Below are positions 1 through 7,647 of a stretch of 14,666 bases of DNA, piece by piece. How positions within the stretch are numbered: position 1 is the first letter of the stretch; each line of letters begins with the position of its first letter. The stretch is from Clostridiales bacterium (GTDB lineage Bacteria > Bacillota > Clostridia > Peptostreptococcales > NVVX01): NCBI GenBank assembly GCA_021129785.1, contig JAJOKQ010000066.1, forward strand, positions 1 through 14,666, in the 5' to 3' direction. The notes beneath the pieces were generated by a model, which saw only the letters and a list, made by a program, of their open reading frames with translations, made no database searches and was not told where the DNA came from. Made by a program: the position numbers and the translations under genes.

Positions 1-412
1 TTATTCCCTCAGTAAGTACCATTCTTTGCTCATCATCTAAATCGTTAAGCAACATGCTCAAATAATTTCTTCGCATAATTAGAACCTCTTCAATAGTTTC
101 ATATCCTCTTTCTAACACAATTATCCTTATTATTCTACGATCTTTTGTACCTTTAACTCTTTTTACCAACGACTTGTCTTCCATTCTATTTACCAAGTCT
201 GTAATTGTACTACAAGCCAAATGCATTTTTTTGCTGAGTTCGCTTATTGTTAAATCGTTGCCCTTAATTAAGTACTGTAGTGCTTCAAATTGTGGTGGCG
301 TTATTCCTAAATCACTCAAAATATTTCTACCTTCACGTTTTATTTTAGTACAAACGCATCTTAATTCTTCTTCTATTTTAACGATTGTGCTATCGTACAT
401 AATTTTCTGCAT
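1..412 (-). CDS. MarR-family transcriptional regulator (3' end cut by window edge)
   Basis: The visible part encodes 137 residues starting MQKIMYDSTIVKIEEELR; the C-terminal end lies beyond position 1. It reads as a winged-helix MarR protein: an N-terminal dimerisation helix (about 1-30), then a helix-turn-helix around residues 55-80 (LTISELSKKMHLACSTITDL) and the wing with the family's DRR motif at residues 91-93 (KGTKDRRIIRI). The start is the ATG at 410-412, with AGGAGG (complement of 420-425) seven bases upstream; a second ATG four codons later has no better site. Such proteins are usually homodimeric repressors responding to small phenolic or oxidative signals; the ligand and targets here are unknown. 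It diverges from the M23 peptidase gene, and a palindrome at 473-489 suggests autoregulation. The family call is secure; the function is not known. Confidence 0.88.
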   Translation of the reverse strand, partial: MQKIMYDSTIVKIEEELRCVCTKIKREGRNILSDLGITPPQFEALQYLIKGNDLTISELSKKMHLACSTITDLVNRMEDKSLVKRVKGTKDRRIIRIIVLERGYETIEEVLIMRRNYLSMLLNDLDDEQRMVLTEGI

Positions 413-470
413 ATTTAATCCTCCTGCACTATATTATTATCTATAATTCTAACATAAATTCTCCTGCTAG

Positions 471-500
471 GCTATACATAATTTGTATAACGTCTCACAA
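471..500 (-). promoter_or_regulatory. Possible promoter of the MarR gene
   Basis: On the minus strand TTGTGA (complement of 495-500) is followed after 18 bases by TATAGC (complement of 471-476). Each hexamer matches the sigma-A consensus at four of six positions. The -10 and spacer are overlapped by the palindrome at 473-489, which fits a repressible promoter. Evidence is only sequence similarity and position, about 60 bp upstream of the start codon. Confidence 0.35.
473..489. promoter_or_regulatory. Palindromic operator candidate upstream of MarR gene
   Basis: TATACA-TAATT-TGTATA is a 17-bp inverted repeat with perfect 6-bp arms. It lies 61 bp upstream of the MarR start and overlaps the best promoter candidate on that strand. 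MarR dimers typically bind AT-rich palindromes of about 16-20 bp, often in their own promoter, so autorepression is the natural inference. AT-rich palindromes also arise by chance, so binding is unproven. Confidence 0.5.
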
Positions 501-522
501 CAATCTTTTTGCAATCTCACAA
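493..522. repeat. Direct repeat TCTCACAA, two copies 22 bp apart
   Basis: TCTCACAA occurs at 493-500 and again at 515-522. The 22-bp period is close to two helical turns, so a protein could contact both copies on one face. It lies in the divergent intergenic region between the MarR and M23 peptidase genes. It could be a second regulatory site or chance. Confidence 0.3.
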
Positions 523-652
523 TAAAATATTTTTTAAAAAAGGTCTTTTCTTTTATACGTCGAATAAAGTATAATTAGACTATTAATAATTGTTACCATA
601 CATATAGCATAAAAAAAGTACGTATGCATTGGATAAGGAGGACGTGTTTTCA

Positions 653-1570
653 ATGAAAGAATATTATCATTTAATTAACACTCATAAAAAAAGACTTTCT
701 TTTTTAATTATTCCTAGTACAACTAATAAAATATTAAAATTTAGTATTCCCTACTGGATTCCAGCAATTGCCTCTTTGCTTGTTATACTCACCCTATCAT
801 GCACCTATATTTTTTCATATATGTTTTTCGATACTGCGGCTGATTTAGCCTTAGCTGAACTACAAATTAATAAATTAGAATTAGAGAATGAAGTTCAATA
901 TGAAGAAATTGCTTTCTTGAACAATAGAACACGAGAAATCAACACTAAACTACAAAACTTAAATCTACTTCAGGATAAAGTAAAAAATATGGTGGGATTA
1001 GATGAAAACAACAAAAAAGAGCTTGTATCCTGCCTTGTAACAAGATCCGATGTACGTTCTTCATTGTTTGGTTCTAACTACCAAGATGATTTTGATTCAC
1101 TAAACAGTCTAATTGAAAGTCAAACAATAAGCATGCAACAGCTTATTGTTGATGTTGAAGAACAGCTAAAATACTTAGATGCCCGTCCTGATTTCTTTCC
1201 TACTAAAGGACGTCTTTCTTCTCCTTTTGGATATAGAATTTCACCTTTTTCAAGGAGAAGAGAGTTTCATCATGGTATAGACATTGCAAACAGTACTAAT
1301 ACCCCTATATATGCCGCTGGTAGTGGTATTGTAACTTTTTCAGGGTATCAGAGTTCCTACGGCAGAGTTATCATCATTTCTCATGGTTTTGGGTATACCT
1401 CAGTATATGCTCACAATAGAAGCAACTTAGTTGCAGTGGGAGATCATGTGAAAAAAGGCGACATGATTGCTAAAATGGGTAGTACTGGTAGAAGCACTGG
1501 CCCTCATTTACATTTTGAAATTAGAATAAATGGTGATACCGTTGACCCTAAAACAATATTAGCAGAATAA
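653..1570 (+). CDS. Membrane-anchored M23 (LytM-type) metallopeptidase
   Basis: Encodes 305 residues. A short basic cytoplasmic N-terminus (1-33, with KKRLSFLIIPS at 12-22) is followed by one transmembrane helix (about 34-57), a likely coiled coil (about 64-115) and a C-terminal M23 domain (about 185-300). The zinc site is visible: H206 and D210 in HHGID, and H285/H287 in HLHFE, with YAH at 252-254; all expected residues are present, so it should be an active peptidoglycan endopeptidase facing outward. The ATG at 653 is chosen because AAGGAGG (635-641) lies 11 bases upstream; an in-frame TTG at 629 precedes that site. TATAAT at 570-575 is a possible -10 box, but no good -35 is seen. The gene lies 32 bp upstream of a bactofilin, and M23 peptidases of this layout are known bactofilin partners. 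The exact cleavage specificity is unknown. Confidence 0.93.
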   Translation: MKEYYHLINTHKKRLSFLIIPSTTNKILKFSIPYWIPAIASLLVILTLSCTYIFSYMFFDTAADLALAELQINKLELENEVQYEEIAFLNNRTREINTKLQNLNLLQDKVKNMVGLDENNKKELVSCLVTRSDVRSSLFGSNYQDDFDSLNSLIESQTISMQQLIVDVEEQLKYLDARPDFFPTKGRLSSPFGYRISPFSRRREFHHGIDIANSTNTPIYAAGSGIVTFSGYQSSYGRVIIISHGFGYTSVYAHNRSNLVAVGDHVKKGDMIAKMGSTGRSTGPHLHFEIRINGDTVDPKTILAE

Positions 1571-1602
1571 TATAATTAATATTTAGAAAGTGAGGAATTA
1601 GT

Positions 1603-2031
1603 ATGTTTAATAAGAAACGCGCATTTTCATTTAGCCAAATTGATTCTTTAATTGGTAAAAATACCATCTTAGAAGGAGTTGTCCATAGTGTAGGAACCTT
1701 ACGAATTGATGGTGAAATAAAAGGCGAGATTATTTCTGAAGGAAATATCTTTTTAAGTGAAGAAGGCAAAATCACTGGAAATATTAAGGCTTCCAATATT
1801 TTAATATCAGGCAAGGTCATTGGAGATATAGTTGCTACAGATTCATTAAGAATTACATCTTCAGGACGACTTTTAGGAAATTCAAATGCTAAAACATTTG
1901 TAATTGATGAAAATGCGATATTCGAAGGGAAATCTAAGCAATACATCGCAAGTCCCACGCAAAATACGGACAAACAAAATAGTAATACTCAAAGCACAGA
2001 TAAGCCCGTAAAAAAGAAAGAAAAGAAATAA
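1603..2031 (+). CDS. Bactofilin (polymer-forming cytoskeletal protein)
   Basis: Encodes 142 residues. The core (about 17-112) shows the short repeating pattern of hydrophobic residues and glycines typical of the bactofilin right-handed beta-helix (for example GTLRIDGEIKGEII and GNIKASNILISGKVIGDI). Both ends are polar: the C-terminal 30 residues are rich in Thr, Asn, Gln and Lys and end KPVKKKEKK, likely disordered. Bactofilins assemble into nucleotide-free filaments at the membrane and localise wall enzymes. GAGGA (1592-1596) sits six bases before the ATG. It lies 32 bp after the M23 gene, almost certainly in the same transcript, and a terminator-like hairpin follows 10 bp after its stop. 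The pair suggests local wall remodelling or cell-shape control; no spore or division role can be read from the sequence. Confidence 0.92.
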   Translation: MFNKKRAFSFSQIDSLIGKNTILEGVVHSVGTLRIDGEIKGEIISEGNIFLSEEGKITGNIKASNILISGKVIGDIVATDSLRITSSGRLLGNSNAKTFVIDENAIFEGKSKQYIASPTQNTDKQNSNTQSTDKPVKKKEKK

Positions 2032-2041
2032 CTATCTAATT

Positions 2042-2075
2042 GGAGGCCCCCTTTTTTGGGGTTTCCTTTCGTTTT
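2042..2075 (+). terminator. Terminator-like hairpin after bactofilin
   Basis: GGAGGCCCC (2042-2050) pairs with GGGGTTTCC (2058-2066) as a 9-bp RNA stem including two G-U pairs, around a 7-base loop, and is followed by TTTCGTTTT. It starts 10 bp after the bactofilin stop and ends 19 bp before the TTG start of the next gene. It may end the M23-bactofilin transcript or act as an attenuator of the ABC genes, since no separate promoter is obvious for them. Confidence 0.6.
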
Positions 2076-2094
2076 AAGACTACGAGGTGATAAT

Positions 2095-3843
2095 TTGACA
2101 AGCTTTTTAACCTTAAAAGATTTTTTTATCGCAAATAAATGGAAATATATTCTGGGGGTTCTGTGGCTTGTTGTTGTTGATCTCCTTCAACTTGCAATTC
2201 CAGAAGTTCTAAGAAGGTTTACTGATAAACTACAAAACAATTTGCTTGCTTTTGATAATGTACTTTTTTATGGGCTAATCATAATTGGAATTGGAATAAG
2301 CATAGCTGTATTCCGTTTTTTATGGCGCATTTTCATTATTGGTACTTCTAGAGAATTACAATATTATTTAAGAAATAGACTGTTTTCTCATCTCCTAACT
2401 CTTTCTCCAGATTTTTATAATAGAAGCAAAACGGGAGAATTAATGGCTCTTTCTTTAAGCGATATTGGCGCTGTTATACGTGCACTTGGGATGGGTTTAG
2501 TCTTAATTACTGATTCTATCTTGATTACTGTTGTCGCTATAACTATGATGCTAACAACGACTGATCTTAAACTAACTTTATTTGCTCTAATACCATTACT
2601 TTTTTTAGTATTTATTATTAGTAAATTTGGAAACCAAATAAATTCCAGATCCAAGCAAGTCCAAAAATCTATTGCCTCTTTAACCGACACAGTACAAGAA
2701 AATTTTTCGGGTATAAGAGTTGTTAAATCTTACGTGCAAGAAAAGGAAGAAATACATAAATTTGGCATCAGAAACCAAATGGTTTTCAATGAGAAAATGT
2801 ATCTTGTAAGAATATTTGGAATGTTCTTTCCTATCATACAATTACTCTCTGCACTTAGTTTTGTTGTTGCAATTGGATATGGTGGCTTTCTTGTTGTAAA
2901 TGAAAGCATCACACTAGGAGATTTCATAGCTTTCAACGCATATTTGAATCTGCTAGTCTGGCCAATGATGGCTATGGGTTGGGTTGTTAATGTTATGCAA
3001 CGAGGGGCTGCCTCAATGGATAGAATCAATAAGATTCTAGATGAAACTCCTGCAATTACCGATGCAGTTGATGCTCAGCCTCTAAACACTTTTAACGGTG
3101 ACATCGTATTTGACTGCGTGACTATGAATTACCCAAATAGCAATATTAATTCACTAAACAACTTTTCATTGCGTATACCTGCCGGTACAAGTTTGGGTGT
3201 AATTGGAAAAACAGGCAGTGGCAAAACTAGCATTGCAACTTTACTATTGCGTCTCTACGAACCTAGTAGCGGTACAATATCTATTGACGGTAAACTCATT
3301 AACAAACTAACTCTTTCATCTCTTAGGAATCACATCGGGTATGTAGATCAAGATAGCTTCTTGTTTTCTGATACAGTAGCAAACAATATTGCTTTCGCCG
3401 TAGATTCCTTTACTCAAAGTGATATTGAAAAAGCAGCTGAAATATCTAACATACACAAGAATATTATGAATTTTCCAGATCAATATGAGACTTTTATTGG
3501 AGAACGGGGCGTAAACCTATCAGGTGGTCAGAAGCAAAGAATTTCTATAGCACGATGTTTGATGAAAAAACCAAGCATACTTATTCTAGATGATTCTTTG
3601 TCAGCAGTAGATACTGAGACAGAAAAAAAAATCATTGATGCAATTAACTTAGAGCGTAAGAATAAAACAAATATAATTATATCTCACAGAATTTCTACGA
3701 TTAAAGATTGCGATCATATTATTGTACTAGATAATGGATCTATTTTTGAGCAAGGCACACACGAAACACTTTTGAAAAACAATAGTCTCTACAATGATTT
3801 TTATCAAAAACAACTTCTTAGAGAAAAAATAGATTATGAGTAA
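2095..3843 (+). CDS. Heterodimeric ABC exporter half, degenerate Walker B subunit
   Basis: Encodes 582 residues: a six-helix type IV exporter membrane domain (about 10-315) fused to an ATPase domain. ATPase motifs are Walker A GKTGSGKT (371-378), Q-loop at VDQDSFLF, intact signature LSGGQ (475-479), Walker B LILDD (496-500) and H-loop His531. The catalytic Glu after Walker B is replaced by Asp (D500, codon 3592-3594), as in the degenerate-site subunits of the BmrCD, TM287/288 and LmrCD family. The start is a TTG at 2095 with GAGGTGA (2084-2090) just upstream; an in-frame TTG at 2056 lies inside the terminator hairpin and lacks a site. The partner gene follows 45 bp later. The pair probably exports hydrophobic compounds (drugs, lipids or peptides); the substrate cannot be read from the sequence. 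Confidence 0.93.
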   Translation: MTSFLTLKDFFIANKWKYILGVLWLVVVDLLQLAIPEVLRRFTDKLQNNLLAFDNVLFYGLIIIGIGISIAVFRFLWRIFIIGTSRELQYYLRNRLFSHLLTLSPDFYNRSKTGELMALSLSDIGAVIRALGMGLVLITDSILITVVAITMMLTTTDLKLTLFALIPLLFLVFIISKFGNQINSRSKQVQKSIASLTDTVQENFSGIRVVKSYVQEKEEIHKFGIRNQMVFNEKMYLVRIFGMFFPIIQLLSALSFVVAIGYGGFLVVNESITLGDFIAFNAYLNLLVWPMMAMGWVVNVMQRGAASMDRINKILDETPAITDAVDAQPLNTFNGDIVFDCVTMNYPNSNINSLNNFSLRIPAGTSLGVIGKTGSGKTSIATLLLRLYEPSSGTISIDGKLINKLTLSSLRNHIGYVDQDSFLFSDTVANNIAFAVDSFTQSDIEKAAEISNIHKNIMNFPDQYETFIGERGVNLSGGQKQRISIARCLMKKPSILILDDSLSAVDTETEKKIIDAINLERKNKTNIIISHRISTIKDCDHIIVLDNGSIFEQGTHETLLKNNSLYNDFYQKQLLREKIDYE

Positions 3844-3888
3844 AGTTTTAGAATCAGAATATAAATTTCGGGAGGCACTCTGACTAAT

Positions 3889-5670
3889 ATGTATAAAGAA
3901 GAACAACTGAGCAAAGCTTATGATTCAAAAATTATGATGCGTCTCTTAGTATTCGCGAAACCATATTGCTTTTTACTATCTGTCTGTATTATTTTAGTAT
4001 TTTTAGTAACTGTTACAAATCTAGCACACCCCTATATTATTAAGTTAGCCATAGACAATTATATTATTGGGAGTTCGCCTACAGACGTGCTTTTTAACAA
4101 CAGTATATCTGGACTAACTTCGCTAAGCATTATTTTTCTTTTTTTCATCATTGCAAGATTTGTGCTTAGCTACATCCAAGTATATTTATTAAACTATGTA
4201 AGCAATAAGATTATATACAATATTCGCCAAGAACTCTTCACTCATCTACAAAATATGTCTCTAAGTTTTTTCGATAAGAATCCTATTGGCAGGTTAGTTA
4301 CGCGTGTTACAAATGATACTGAAACATTGCACGAAATGTACTCCGGAGTGCTCGTAAATCTGTTTAACGATATTTTCCTTCTTATTGGTATTGTCATTGT
4401 AATGATTCACCTTGATGCCAAACTGGCTTTGCTGTCTTTTATTGTTATCCCAATTATTATAATATCTACATTAATTTTTAGAAGAAAAGCACGTAAGGTT
4501 TATAGAATTATTCGATTAAAAATAGCAAAACTTAATTCATCATTGAATGAAAACCTAACAGGAATGAAAATTATTCATGTTTTCAAAAGAGAGAAACAGC
4601 AGTTTGAAAAATTTGATAACATAAGCAAAGAACTCTTAGCCGCAGACAAAAATGAAATATTTATTTTTTCCATCTTTCGACCTTCCATGGAAATCGTTCG
4701 TTCTCTTGGCATAGCAATTATTATATGGTATGGTGGCGGGCAAGCTTTACAAGGTAATATGCCGTTTGGCGTTCTTTTTGCTTTTATCGATTATATAAAA
4801 AGATTCTTTAAGCCAATCAATGATATGACTGAAAAAGTTAATATTTTGCAATCCGCTATGGCTTCTTCCGAAAGAATCTTTGCTCTATTAGATAAGAGTC
4901 CAGCTATCACTTCACCTTCTAATCCTCAAGACATCAAAAAACTCGCTGGAAGCATTGAGTTTAAAAATGTTTGGTTTGCATACAATGAAAATGAATGGGT
5001 CTTAGAAGATATTAGTTTCAAAATTAACCCAAGCGAATCAATAGCTTTTGTTGGTGCAACCGGAGCTGGCAAGTCGTCAATAATTAATCTTATCGGAAGA
5101 CTGTACGATATTCAAAGAGGCGAAATTTTAATTGATGGAATTAACATTAAAAATATTCCTCTAGGAACTCTTAGAAAAAATATAGGAGTTGTTCTTCAAG
5201 ACGTTTTCATGTTTACAGGAACTATTAAAGACAATATCATACTAAACAATGAATCGATCTCTTTTAAGCAAATTGAATCCGTTGTTGCCCACGTAAACGC
5301 CACTGCTTTTATTAATAGTTTACCGCTTAAATTTGATGAGCCTGTTATGGAAAGAGGTGTAAACTTTTCTACTGGTCAGCGGCAGTTAATTGCTTTTGCA
5401 AGGGCTTTAATCCTTGAGCCGTCGATATTGATTTTAGACGAAGCCACTTCAAATATTGATACTGAAACTGAAGGGTTAATTCAAGATGCGATTTCTAAAA
5501 TCATAAAGGGAAGAACTACAATCGCTGTAGCTCACCGCCTTTCTACTATACAAAATTGTGATAAAATCATTGTATTAAGTAATGGAAAAATAAAAGAAGT
5601 TGGAACCCACCAAGAATTGCTTAGAAAAGGAAGTATCTATTACAAGTTATACCAATTGCAGTATAAGTAA
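3889..5670 (+). CDS. Heterodimeric ABC exporter half, catalytic Walker B subunit
   Basis: Encodes 593 residues with a longer N-terminus than its partner, six membrane helices (about 20-330) and an ATPase domain. Motifs are Walker A GATGAGKS (389-396), Q-loop VLQDVFMF, signature FSTGQ (493-497) in place of LSGGQ, Walker B LDE with catalytic Glu518, and H-loop His549. The altered signature would face the Walker site of the upstream subunit, giving one degenerate ATP site, while its intact Walker B pairs with the upstream LSGGQ for the hydrolysing site. GGGAGG (3870-3875) lies 13 bases before the ATG, a slightly long spacing; an in-frame CTG at 3880 is an unlikely alternative. It ends 33 bp from the convergent pseudouridine synthase gene. 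Multidrug-type export is the usual role of such pairs; the real substrate is unknown. Confidence 0.93.
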   Translation: MYKEEQLSKAYDSKIMMRLLVFAKPYCFLLSVCIILVFLVTVTNLAHPYIIKLAIDNYIIGSSPTDVLFNNSISGLTSLSIIFLFFIIARFVLSYIQVYLLNYVSNKIIYNIRQELFTHLQNMSLSFFDKNPIGRLVTRVTNDTETLHEMYSGVLVNLFNDIFLLIGIVIVMIHLDAKLALLSFIVIPIIIISTLIFRRKARKVYRIIRLKIAKLNSSLNENLTGMKIIHVFKREKQQFEKFDNISKELLAADKNEIFIFSIFRPSMEIVRSLGIAIIIWYGGGQALQGNMPFGVLFAFIDYIKRFFKPINDMTEKVNILQSAMASSERIFALLDKSPAITSPSNPQDIKKLAGSIEFKNVWFAYNENEWVLEDISFKINPSESIAFVGATGAGKSSIINLIGRLYDIQRGEILIDGINIKNIPLGTLRKNIGVVLQDVFMFTGTIKDNIILNNESISFKQIESVVAHVNATAFINSLPLKFDEPVMERGVNFSTGQRQLIAFARALILEPSILILDEATSNIDTETEGLIQDAISKIIKGRTTIAVAHRLSTIQNCDKIIVLSNGKIKEVGTHQELLRKGSIYYKLYQLQYK

Positions 5671-5703
5671 CAAACTGTGTAATAGCAACAATTATGTTAG
5701 AAT

Positions 5704-6624
5704 TCAAAGTTCTAATCTTAACATTTCTTGCAATAAGGACAAATCATTAGGTAGTAGCGCTTCTACTTCAATAGCATTATTACCTCTTACCTTGTACATT
5801 TTTAAGGAAGTGGCATGAAGCGCTTGTCTACCGATCTTCTCATTTACTTCTGCACCGTATAATTCATCACCAATAATGACATGCCCAATGTATGCCATAT
5901 GAACACGAATTTGGTGAGTTCTTCCTGTTAGTATTTCAATTTCTAATTTTGTCGCATTTTTAAATCTTTCTACTACTTTGTATTTTGTTAGAGATATTGC
6001 ACCTCTAGTGTCTACTGTCCTTTTTATTGAATCTTCAGACTCTTTGTATATTGGTGCATCAATAGTTTTTTCATCTTCTACAACATTTCCTTCAACAAAT
6101 GCTATGTATTTTTTCTTAACTTTGTTCTCTTTCATTTGCCAAGAAACTATATGCTGAGCATATGCGTTTTTTGCAATAACCAATAATCCAGAAGTATTCA
6201 TGTCTAATCTATTAATAAATCTTATTCTATAATTTTTTCTATTAGCTTGCATATAATACGCTGCAGCATTTGCTATAGTAAAATCTACGTGTTTTTTTGT
6301 AGGATGCGTAACTATTCCTGGCTGTTTGTTGATAATAATAATATCGCAGTCTTCATATACCACGTAAAATGGAATGTCCTGCGGATCAAATCTATTAGGT
6401 GTTTCATTCATTATTACTTTGATCTGATCTCCTTGTTTCAACACGTGATGATATTTTGCATACATTCCATTAACACATATATTTTTTTCTCTCTTAATTT
6501 TAGATAACAATCTACTGGAAAAATGTAATTTGTTTTTTAACATCCCTTTTAATGTGTATTTAATATCTTCACTTTCTACATCGTAAATTAATATATTTTC
6601 TGTTTGACCTATTTTTGATAACAT
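5704..6624 (-). CDS. RluA/RluD-family RNA pseudouridine synthase
   Basis: Encodes 306 residues. An S4-like RNA-binding segment (about 34-72, SRLLSKIKREKNICVNG) precedes the catalytic domain. The catalytic motif is NRLDMNTSGLLV with Asp141 (the family's usual HRLDxxTSG, here with Asn for His), followed by GRTHQIRVH (234-242) and GDELYG. It converts uridines in rRNA or tRNA to pseudouridine; which position cannot be told, since RluA, RluC, RluD and several Firmicute paralogues share these motifs. The ATG at 6622-6624 is preferred: GGAAGTGAG lies at a suitable distance upstream, whereas an in-frame GTG at 6633 overlaps it. The gene is convergent with the ABC exporter and divergent from nadK. Confidence 0.92.
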   Translation of the reverse strand: MLSKIGQTENILIYDVESEDIKYTLKGMLKNKLHFSSRLLSKIKREKNICVNGMYAKYHHVLKQGDQIKVIMNETPNRFDPQDIPFYVVYEDCDIIIINKQPGIVTHPTKKHVDFTIANAAAYYMQANRKNYRIRFINRLDMNTSGLLVIAKNAYAQHIVSWQMKENKVKKKYIAFVEGNVVEDEKTIDAPIYKESEDSIKRTVDTRGAISLTKYKVVERFKNATKLEIEILTGRTHQIRVHMAYIGHVIIGDELYGAEVNEKIGRQALHATSLKMYKVRGNNAIEVEALLPNDLSLLQEMLRLEL

Positions 6625-6686
6625 GCTAATCACTCACTTCCAAAATACTAAAGTTGTTCACTTATTTATTTCATTTTGCACTATAA

Positions 6687-6715
6687 ATTATAACCTTTTT
6701 ATATAAATTATTAAA
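6687..6715 (-). promoter_or_regulatory. Possible promoter of the pseudouridine synthase gene
   Basis: On the minus strand TTTAAT (complement of 6710-6715) and TATAAT (complement of 6687-6692) are separated by exactly 17 bases. The -10 is perfect and the -35 weak (three of six), about 63 bp upstream of the start codon. The region is very AT-rich, so chance matches are likely. Confidence 0.38.
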
Positions 6716-6796
6716 GGATTTTTTTTTATGGATGCCGAATACAATAACTACGTGCAACTTTATACTATTTAATATGCTTAATTAAGGAGAGTTCAA

Positions 6797-7603
6797 ATGC
6801 TTTCACATAAAGTCATTAACATAGTTCATAACGATTCAAATCTTTCTATCAAAACAGCAGCTTCATTGAAGAAAAAACTTATTGATCTGGGTTATTTTGT
6901 AAGCGATACCTTCGACTACGTGGCAGAGTTAATTATATGCATAGGCGGTGATGGTTCTTTTTTAAGAGCGATGCACCAGTATCAATTCCCAGATATCCCT
7001 ATTATAGGTGTAAACACTGGTCATTTGGGCTTTTTTTCTGATATTCTTCCTGATGAAATTGATGTTTTTTTAGAAAAATATATCAAAAATGAGTTTTATC
7101 TGCAAGACATAAACCCTGTCGAAGCAATTATATGTACTCGAACTGATTGCATTTCTGCACTCGGAATAAATGAAATAGTTATCAAAGGCGATAAATCTAG
7201 AACTGTACACTTAAATATTTCTGTAAATGATAAATTAATACAAAGTTTTAGTGGTGACGGCATTCTTGTTGCTTCTTCTACAGGTAGTACTGCGTACAAC
7301 TACTCAGTAGGTGGTAGCATTATTGATCCTAGCTTAAATATTTTGCAAGTTACTCCAATTGCACCAATAAACACTACAGCATATCGCTCATTTACTTCTA
7401 GTACTGTTTTTCCTGCAAATGCTACAATAAAAATAAACCCAGAGTATAACTATGAAAACTCAATTGTTATTGTTTGCGATGGAGAAGAGTATAGGCATAA
7501 TTCGATTGTCGAGGTTGTTTTTTACTTATCTGAGCTTAAAATTCGTATGCTTAGACTTGAAGGTTACGAGTTTTGGAGTAAAACAATCAAGAAATTTCTT
7601 TAA
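6797..7603 (+). CDS. nadK: NAD kinase
   Basis: Encodes 268 residues, normal for bacterial NAD kinases (about 250-300). It phosphorylates NAD to NADP with ATP in the cytoplasm. Diagnostic motifs are GGDGS (50-54) with its catalytic Asp, NTGHLGF (73-79), NEI (125-127) and the glycine-rich GDGILVASSTGSTAYN (153-168). AAGGAGA (6784-6790) is six bases before the ATG. Clostridia often keep nadK beside a TlyA-type gene, argR and recN; here the neighbours are instead a divergent RluA-type gene and a hydrogenase-like gene 44 bp downstream, probably cotranscribed. A TATACT at 6761-6766 could be its -10 box, but the -35 is poor. Confidence 0.96.
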   Translation: MLSHKVINIVHNDSNLSIKTAASLKKKLIDLGYFVSDTFDYVAELIICIGGDGSFLRAMHQYQFPDIPIIGVNTGHLGFFSDILPDEIDVFLEKYIKNEFYLQDINPVEAIICTRTDCISALGINEIVIKGDKSRTVHLNISVNDKLIQSFSGDGILVASSTGSTAYNYSVGGSIIDPSLNILQVTPIAPINTTAYRSFTSSTVFPANATIKINPEYNYENSIVIVCDGEEYRHNSIVEVVFYLSELKIRMLRLEGYEFWSKTIKKFL

Positions 7604-7647
7604 TTTTTTCTTTTGCAGTTGTAAAAATTTCTGTTTGGAGTGATATT

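Noticed and set aside
174..446. Plus-strand open frame of 90 codons
   Set aside because: It lies antisense to the MarR gene, lacks a ribosome site and has no family features.
5695..5716. Inverted repeat TTAGAA/TTCTAA between the convergent ABC and pseudouridine synthase genes
   Set aside because: The stem is only six AT-rich pairs without a U-run on either strand, and it overlaps the synthase stop; too weak to call a terminator.
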